Part shown: piece after piece, positions 56,742 through 64,000 of the stretch
Position numbering within the stretch: position 1 is the first letter of the stretch
Layout of the letters: each line of letters opens with the position of its first letter
NCBI GenBank assembly: GCA_016987375.1
Contig: PJRA01000508.1
Location: 948,592 to 1,012,591, forward strand
Reading direction: 5' to 3'
DNA length: 64,000 bases
From: Brachionus koreanus
Taxonomy: Eukaryota > Rotifera > Eurotatoria > Ploima > Brachionidae
Notes under the pieces: model-generated
The model's database searches: none
Told to the model about the DNA's origin: nothing
What the model saw: only the letters and a program-made list of their open reading frames with translations
Made by a program: the position numbers and the translations under genes

Positions 56742-58149
56742 ATTTTAATGAGTTAAAGCATTTTTAAATCTAATATCTTTTTATGATTTTATTTTTTTCT
56801 AATCTTAGATTTAATTAGATATAATTTATTTCAAATAGCTAGATGACTCAACCAAAAAAAATTTTTTCTTATTTTGCAGTTTTTATATTATCCTAATAGA
56901 TCCTCACAAACATCAGAAATAAAATATTTAATTCAATAAAAATTAAAGGCATAATTAATTTGAAAATATATAAAGATAATTTGATCAATGTTGACTAAAA
57001 AGTAGTTTATGTTTTATCGTAACTAATAAGAATTTAATTATAAAATCTAAAATAAAGCAAATTAATGATAATTTATATTAACTGAATGAACAAATTTTCA
57101 TTAGCTTGTTATTTCACCTTAATGATTTGTTGACAATCTTTTCCAATGATACCTGTAATACTTTGGATGCATCTAAGACCTCCTAATGTACATGTTCACA
57201 CTTCACATAATTTGGATTCCAACGTAACTGATGTTGATGGAGACTTTGTATGTTGTTGTTGTAGTTGTAGATCTAGTTTAAATTCTTGTGGATACTTTTC
57301 AAAAGTGGTTTATTTTTATCATAAATAATAAAAAAATTTAGATAACAAAATCAATGCAATGATGAGTTATATTAACTGATTAAATGAATACTTACTAATT
57401 GAATTGTTTTTAGCTATTAATTCACTTTCATATTATTTCTCCAAATAAGATGATTACACAAGTTTTTGACATAAATCTTATTTTTCAATTTAAATTATTA
57501 AAAACTCACTTAATTCTATAAGATTATTTAAAATAGATAACAAAAATGAATGGTTTACTGAAAATTCATAAAAAAGTCTTCTATTAAATTAAAACAGACA
57601 TTTTTTTCAATTAAAAATCCTATCAAATTTTTTTAATGACACAAATAAATTGTCTTTGATTTAGGCTAAAAAGACTTCTATTAGTTTTTGTTGTTTTTTT
57701 TAGCTAAAAAAAAATTAAAAATTATTATTAAAATATAAAAATTAAAAAATATTTAAAATAAGTTAAGAATTTTCCTTTATAGTAGTTAAAATTCAGTTAA
57801 TTTAAACTTAAAGAATTAAACATTTTTTTTAAGCTTTTAAAAAATTAATTTTATCTAAATTTAAAATTAAAAAAAAATAATAGCAAAATATTTATTGTTA
57901 TTTTAATTAAATTAGCAATTGTAAAATTACTTTTTCCAAATGAGACATTAAGTGAATCAACTCATTATTTTTTATTAATTTAAAAGCTCTGAAATGAATT
58001 GATTATGTTCAAAATTCAAGTTTATTGAAATAAATGCATAAAAAATACTAAATTAGAAACAAAAATCACAATTAATTTTTCTATAAATAAAATAATAAAT
58101 TAAGAATCAATTCGAAAGCGATTGATTGTATCAAACGAGCTATATTAGA
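56742..58149. other. Intergenic with one unexplained patch
   Basis: Mostly AT-rich. At about 57110-57320 the base composition is closer to coding. The plus strand is open for 60 codons with a Cys cluster (FVCCCCSCRSSLNSCGYF), and the minus strand reads TTFEKYPQEFKLDLQLQQHT before a stop. Neither is convincing. It may be an exon of an unrecognised gene or a repeat. Confidence 0.4.
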
Positions 58150-59944
58150 ATGGATAGCCTAGTTTGTGACTTGACCAATGCTTTGAATTCGAAACCTTTT
58201 TTGTTTAAAAGTAAAAAAAATACAAAAAATCGCAAAAATTTATCCAGTAAAGACAAAAAAATATTCAATCCAAATCGAACAGATAGAAAAGACCGGATAA
58301 AAAATCGAGTACATGAAGATCTATGCTCGTCTTCATCCTCTGAAACAAAAAAAAGTCTAAATAAATCCAAGTCATCGCGAATAAAGCACAAAAAGATTAT
58401 GAATCTATTGTTGGCAGCTAAGGCTTCCATGTGTCCAACCGAACAATCAGCAAAGTCTCTCGATTCTGGCATTAAAAATCTTGTTCGACTCAAACAACCA
58501 AGTAGTTTTTCAAGCGTTAACTGGTCGTCTCAGTGCAGAAGACAGAGTAGAAAGTCTGTCAAAAAATCAAAACGTTTGCGAAACACCAAAGTCTACAAAA
58601 TTCAAAAAATCTATCGTTTTCATACAAATTACAGACTTCATTGTCTGAAATTAAGGCGATTGCAGAAAAAAATGCATAGGGCAAATAATAAAGTATTTCC
58701 TTTAACGAAGCAAGACAAAATGAGTGTAGAAAACACTACTAATTCATCATCGGTGTCAACAATAACCACTAGTCCAAGTCATTCGAGCACTCACACAACA
58801 ACAGATCTTGAATCTTCATCAATTAGTGACTGTTACAATGAAATGGACAAGTTGAGAATAAATTCCGATTCGGACTCTCACTTTAAAATGAGAATTAAAA
58901 ATGAGCTAGCTTCTAAAAAGCAAAGAAATATTAAACGAAAGTTTTTATCTTTTAAACAACGCAAAAATTTTAATACTAGTAATAATAGTCAATCAAGCTT
59001 GAATTTAAGTAATATATTTTAAAATTTAATAAAAAAAGAAATTTATTTAAATTTATTTAGATTCGTTAACTCACAAAAAACTACTTAATTTTAAACGAAA
59101 GCGCTCTAAGGCTTTCACAAATCGGAAATTAGTTGGGCAATTTTCAGCTGAAGGAGTCAAAACTGAGTATGAAGATTCAAATAACGAAGAAATAAATATT
59201 GATTCCGACGTTGAAAATTGTAAAAATTGTGAAATTTATAAAGAGGGATTTGTCGGCTTAGGGATTAGAATGAATGCGAAAAAAATCGAACAAGAAGCTG
59301 ATGATGAACAGTCGTCAGAGTCTAGTTTGAAAAAAGAGTTTGAATGTGTGCCATGGTGGCAAGAAATCTCAAATTCTTCATCTTCATCAACAACTCTAAA
59401 TACGTCTGTATCGCAGTCTACTTTGAGCAATTATCAACGCTTGAATTTGTTTGAAAGCCCTGATGAGCAAAAAGAATTGGATCATATTCTAAATGGAGCT
59501 TTTGATCTCATGGATCATTCATCTGTTCAATGCTATAAGAATAGAATCAAATTGTTGAGTGTAAATAATTAATGATGGTAAAATTTTAAAATTTTGATTG
59601 AATAATTTAAAGGATGACAAAAAACGAAATCGAAAAAAACGGTTGTCGTTTGCATGTAATGAAAATTCACTAGATAATAAATTTCTCATCAATGAGCCAA
59701 GTAAATGGAAAAATAAATGTGGAAAAAAGAAAAAAAAATAAATTTTTTTTCTTAAGTTATTGGCCAGCCAATTCCTGAGAGTAATTTAGGTAAGAAAATG
59801 TTAAAAAATATGGGCTGGAAACCAGGAACCAGTCTTGGTACGATCAGAGCTCAAAACGATCCGATTAGTTTAAAAGAGCCAATTGTTGTGTTTAAACGAC
59901 CAAAGAGGCTGGGGCTTGGCTACGGTGATCGTGCTGATTTTTAA
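58150..59944 (+). CDS. GPATCH2: G-patch domain protein 2
   Basis: This is a nuclear G-patch protein; such domains bind and activate DEAH-box RNA helicases (DHX15 for vertebrate GPATCH2). Four exons (58150-59008, 59061-59560, 59613-59700, 59757-59944) join in phase to 544 aa. The N-terminus MDSLVCDLTNAL matches the family's MEELVHDLVSAL-like start. A long basic, Ser-rich region follows. The family-specific block ECVPWWQEIS and LDHILNGAFDLMDHSS lies in exon 2. The G-patch is in exon 4: PESNLGKKMLKNMGWKPGTS, LG, then EPIVVFKRPKRLGLGYG at the end. Introns are 52, 52 and 56 bp. The start chosen is the first ATG in frame; earlier codons in the frame are non-ATG. Confidence 0.92.
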
Positions 59945-60554
59945 AAACAAAAAATACACATTTTTTAAAGCGCTATTTATGTGTTTTTCTTTAGTTTTTG
60001 ATTAATTTTGTACATAAAGTTTATTTTGTCATTTAGTATAAACTTTTCAGTTTAGCTTTAAAAATTTTAGGCCATCTTCAAACTTTGATTTAAAGTTAAA
60101 CTTAAAATTCTAGTTATTATATAATACTGAAAAAAATACAGAAAAAAAAACCCTAGATTAGATTTTACCAGTGGAATATTTATAATTAATTATTTTAATC
60201 TTAGATTACCCATGACCGAAAACTTGAAACAAATAGTTTAAGATCTTGTGAAGCGTAGATCCTTGAACTATTTTTGCAATTTTTTTCTAAAAACATTTTA
60301 ATTTCCATGTTTCAGAACAATCATATAATGGTTTCACTAATAAAATCTTACCAAGAAATTTTAAAAAAGAACATACCCTTAATTTTGAAGATCTGGAGAT
60401 AAAATTTTTAAAAATCATGACCAACGATTATGAAATTTCATAGTCAGGTAAAAAAAATTAATTCAATTAAAAATAAAATTTTATAGACTGAATTTTTTTT
60501 TATTATACATTGAAAAATGTTAACCCAAATATCCATACTTTCAAAATGAATATC

Positions 60555-60648
60555 TCATATAATTGTGAGTATCTCAGAATTTGACTTTCCATTTATGGAA
60601 TGTTCAATGATCAATTCACGTAAGGATTGCTGTTTTGGACGTCCCATT
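60555..60648 (-). pseudogene. Possible Tc1/mariner-like transposase N-terminal scrap
   Basis: From an ATG at 60648 the minus strand reads MGRPKQQSLRELIIEHSING, then KSNSEILTII before a TGA. MGRPK followed by a helix-turn-helix with a GxSxxEI pattern resembles the start of Tc1-type transposases. It is only 30 codons, so weak. Confidence 0.3.
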
Positions 60649-60908
60649 TTTTTTTAATTGCATTGAATTTGAATTTTTGTAATTTTCATAAAAAAATTAA
60701 ATATTCAATCAAAAATACAATTTAAAAAAACTTGATGAGAAAAAGAAAGTTTAAAAATATTTTGAAGTTTTTGTTATTTATTTCCTATACAGATAAGGCA
60801 ACTATTATATTTTATATATCAAAATAAAGCACTAACTCTGAGCTTTTAAACTCGCTATATTAGTACGTAACTTTATCTTTGTCTATCCGTAATTATTAAC
60901 ATAAGAAA

Positions 60909-60954
60909 NNNNNNNNNNNNNNNNNNNNNNNNNNNNNNNNNNNNNNNNNNNNNN
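60909..60954. other. Assembly gap (N)
   Basis: A run of N; the true length is unknown. Confidence 0.95.
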
Positions 60955-61364
60955 CTTAAAATAAATATTTCATTTCATTAAGATGTTTATTTAAAAGTTA
61001 AAATTTAATTATATATGTGTACAAAAATTGAGGATAATACCTTTTATAGATCAAAAGTTATTCAATAAAAACATATAAGACTCAAATTTATTAGATTTTG
61101 GAAGAATGGTCATTTTTTAGTGTTTTCAAATCATGAGGATGAGGACAATTTCGGTCGTAGCAAGAGATCAATTAAAAGGCCAGAGTGATAAATTTTGAAA
61201 ATAAATTTCAGAAAAAATATCAATTTTTGAAACTTAAAAAAAAATGCTTGTAATCCTCTAAATTTCACTTTTATATCATATTTGGTTCATCATTTTTTTT
61301 TTAAATGAATATTAGGACAACCATTTTTGGCCACCCGTTACAAAAATTCAAAAATCTGCGATGA

Positions 61365-61436
61365 AATTTAATTGCGCATTTAAAATGTTTTGATCATTTT
61401 TGTAGAATGAAATTTGATCAAAAATTTTACTTTGCC
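61365..61436. repeat. Partial copy of GGCAAA-type MITE
   Basis: AAATTTAATTGCGCATTTAA, then ATGTTTTGATCA, then TTTGATCAAAAATTTTAC and TTTGCCG follow the same order as 18450-18531, with a gap around the GATGAATATT block. Probably a diverged or truncated copy. Confidence 0.5.
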
Positions 61437-62852
61437 GTTCTATTTAGGTTTTATGAATTAAATGAAATTATTTAATGAAATTATTATTTGATTTTTTTGA
61501 TGCTTAATTTAACTAGTTTTGTTGTAATTGTGATAACTAATAAACTTAATTGCTGGCTTGCAAGTGTGCATTGTATCTTTTTTCATGTATTTGTGGTGTG
61601 ATTCTACCCCATTGCTTGTGTTCGGATCGCCCATAGAAAATCCCAATTATCTTGATATTAGTTTAGAATCTGTAATTGATTCTTGCTTGTTGAGCCATTT
61701 CAAGTAAAAGAGCTTGTTCAATTTGGCTTTGGCTTAATTGAATGTCGCATATGTCCAATATGATTATTAGCGTTATTTTAAGGTTTTTATTTACTTTGTT
61801 TAATTTAAGAGTTTTATTTAGATTTTTAATCAGGTTTTATTTAAGCTTTTTTTTTATTATTTTTTGCTTAAATAAAAATTTTTGTAAGATTAGGGGCTAT
61901 TTGTATTGAATCATAATTTATATCAACGATATAATTTATATTAACATGGTTGAAAAAGAATTTCAAACTAAGGTTTTATGAAATTCAGTTCAATAACAGA
62001 ACAAAATCTTAAAAATTCTTATAACTTTTCTTTTAAATGTCAAAAGCAACTTCTGTAAATGCAATATGGTGCAACATTCAACGTTGCATCATAAGCAAAA
62101 ATCTGTTAAAACACTGCAAATTTAACATATTTTAAATTTAGACAAATTTGGCTTTAGTGCATTTTGCAGAGATTTTGCACATCATTAGCAGACTTTGACT
62201 TTTGGTGCAACAAAGTATGTTGCAGTTTGCTCAGTTTTTAACTGATTAAAAGCCTTCAGAAAAAAAGAAACAAGCTTTTTAAGCATTAATTTTTGTTCTT
62301 TTTTTATTTCGTAACATATTTCACAACACCCAAAGTAAGTGATAAATAAAACAATTTTCAAAAAAGTAATCAAAACGGGTAGTGAATAAATATTTTGGCT
62401 AATAAAAAGCAGATTCACTATTTTCAGGTGCATAAATATTATTTTATTGATGAGCATTAATTTAGTCCGATAAAAAATTGAATATTTAAATTTACCAAAT
62501 ATATGAGTCGTTAAAATTAAATTATAATTTTTAAAATTTTTTACATATCTTTCATTCTAATTAATAGGAATAAAATTTTGAATAATTGCTGTTAATATTT
62601 AATTGAAATTTAAGTTAATTTTTTTTTAAAAAAAAAACAAAATTTTAAAAGAAAATTCACATAAATTTCATTTATCTAAACATTGACAAATATTAATAAG
62701 TTGACAAAAAGTTAACTTAAGTATAATCTTCATCCTGGTTTAAGTTTAATTTTTTCCTTTGAAAAAATTCATGAATTTTCATGATTAAACATGAAAGAAA
62801 TTTTTAAAATGCCTTAAATAAAGACATTGATAAAGATTTATTTAGTCAAAAA

Positions 62853-63594
62853 ATGAATTTAGAAAACAAATTTAAATACAAATTCAAAAAACCTACAATA
62901 TTGGCATTTATGGGTATTATAGAAAATTAATCAAACTTAAAATTGTTTAATTAAATTATGCTTTTAAGGCATACCAGGAAGCGGTAAAAGCACAATTGCA
63001 CATGAAGTTTCTCGTTTGGTAAATTCGATTTGCTTTTTAGAAAAAGAAGAATATTTTTATCCAGAAAGTGTGAAAAATGCATTTTTAAATCCAGATGAAA
63101 ATGAAAATATTCTCATAATTCATTTTTATTTTCGGAACATGCGCGCTGATTATCACAGACAAGCGTTCGAAAATAAACTTGTAAAAAAGAGTAGTGTGAT
63201 GGATAGTTATTTTAGTAAGCTTATGTTGGATATATTGGTTCAAAAGGATCCAGCCATTGACTATTTGATTAATTCAAAAAATTCATATTTTCAAAAAGTA
63301 ATTGAAATTTCTGAAAAAGATTCGAGTGAATTGGCTGACGCTGATGTTGTGATTTTTCTTAGAGTTAGCAAATCTATTCACAAAAAATTCCTTGAAAAAC
63401 GAAATCGTTCAAAAGAAATTACCGAAAATATTTATAATGCTCAAAAAGTTTTTTTGTCAAGTTCTATTAAATATTCAAAATTAAAAAACAAACTCCTAAT
63501 TATAATTGAACAGCAAAATAACTTAGAAGCTATTGTTAACCAAGTAATCAGGGAACTAGTTAAAAAAGATTTAATTGTAAAAAATTTTGATTAA
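62853..63594 (+). CDS. P-loop kinase, deoxynucleoside-kinase-like
   Basis: Two exons (62853-62913 and 62969-63594) join in phase to 228 aa. The junction completes a Walker A motif, GIPGSGKST at residues 21-29, after a beta strand TILAFM. Later features fit the deoxynucleoside/thymidylate kinase fold: a MRADYHRQAFE segment in the place of the substrate-binding R/Y-x-x-DY region, VMDSYFSKLM resembling the VMDRSxxS/D motif, and a strand DVVIFLRVS followed by a basic lid-like helix KKFLEKRNRSKE. The match is distant, and I would call it only a P-loop nucleoside/nucleotide kinase-like protein. Start: ATG in an AAAAA context, with no upstream extension visible. Confidence 0.72.
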
Positions 63595-64000
63595 AATAAA
63601 TAAATTTTTTAATATTTAGTTTTTTGCTTGTTTTTAATTTTTCAAATAAAAATAAATAAATTGATTCATGAAAATCTTAAATTTTTCAAGCTAGCCCACT
63701 TCTCATTTTAAAATGTCTCAAATAATTTCAAATTTTCGATTCAAAATTAATATTTAAATAAAAAAAGAGATATTTCTCGGTTATGGAATCTTTTTTGTCT
63801 TAAAAATTAAAAAAAAAAAAACAAAATAGTCTTTTGTTACTTACTCTAAAAGACCGGAGGAGTTTTTCAACCCTTAATGTTACTTCTCTCTTTATTTATT
63901 TTTTAAGATTAATAATTTATCCTTTGTTTACTCTAATTGATTTTTTCTTTAGAGAATTAATTTTAAAAGAATTTGAAAAATATAAATTTAACCAAATTTC
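63595..64000. other. Downstream flank, edge of a possible family B MITE
   Basis: At 63843-63880 the sequence CTCTAAAAGACCGGAGGAG followed by TTTTTCAACCC resembles the left end of the family B MITE at 20778 (CACTCAAAAACCGGAGGGG and TCTTTTGAACCCC). It is diverged, lacks a clean TTAA, and the window ends before a right end could be seen. Confidence 0.4.

Larger units (their letters stand above)
59945..62852. other. Intergenic with gap and repeat scraps
   Basis: It contains a possible Tc1-like fragment (60555-60648, minus), an N run (about 60909-60954), a half copy of the GGCAAA-type MITE (61365-61436), and a coding-like but interrupted patch on the minus strand at about 61550-61790 (QSQIEQALLLEMAQQARINY then a stop). 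No intact gene. Confidence 0.5.

Noticed and set aside
1..64000. CRISPR arrays, operons, bacterial promoters, rRNA or tRNA genes
   Set aside because: The window is spliced eukaryotic DNA. No repeat-spacer arrays are present and I saw no convincing tRNA cloverleaf apart from the tRNA-like heads of the SINEs.

Overview
The window is a stretch of a small, very AT-rich animal genome. Evidence for an animal: a PIWI protein, a heterotrimeric G-protein alpha subunit, pecanex, a secreted protein built of peritrophin-A chitin-binding modules, a SWEET sugar transporter, a rhodopsin-like receptor, and two axonemal/ciliary genes (DRC11/IQCA1 and TTLL7). Introns are mostly 48-70 bp with GT..AG ends, and the standard genetic code is used. 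A rotifer, probably a monogonont of the Brachionus type, is my best guess; another compact AT-rich protostome is possible. Two runs of N (20843-20871 and about 60909-60954) show it is a scaffold.

Layout. 610-9223 (-): pecanex, whose N-terminal exons are separated from the large 3' exon by a 2.6-kb intron. 9594-10231 (-): C1D. 11290-12684 (+): a divergent G-alpha. 15446-19777 (-): DRC11/IQCA1, eight exons. 22069-23652 (-): a one-exon orphan GPCR. 23653-32476: a gene-poor stretch filled with dead LINE pieces and small repeats. 32477-33816 (-): a seven-module chitin-binding protein. 34857-37136 (-): RNF10. 39728-42828 (+): PIWI, nine exons, catalytic triad intact. 45425-51066 (-): TTLL7, seven exons. 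52600-53430 (+): SWEET. 55062-56084 and 56244-56741 (+): two unrecognised proteins. 58150-59944 (+): GPATCH2. 62853-63594 (+): a P-loop (deoxynucleoside-kinase-like) protein. Several genes look like separate short ORFs until spliced; I joined them by donor/acceptor sites, matching phase and family homology, so exon coordinates are given.

Mobile DNA. At least seven decayed non-LTR retrotransposon fragments, two copies of a tRNA-like SINE, two copies of a possible LINE 3' tail, four complete TTAA-flanked piggyBac-type MITEs that share a subterminal hairpin, two other inverted-repeat element families, and a 300-bp near-perfect foldback inside a TTLL7 intron. All three introns longer than 1 kb carry repeats or, in one case, the foldback.

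The most striking object is at 38480-39095, between RNF10 and PIWI. It is a terminal-inverted-repeat element that contains a 64-bp piece identical to RNF10 coding sequence (antisense), followed by a 31-bp piece identical to the start of the PIWI gene, including its ATG. It looks like a Pack-type transposon that picked up fragments of both flanking genes, one of which encodes the transposon-silencing machinery.
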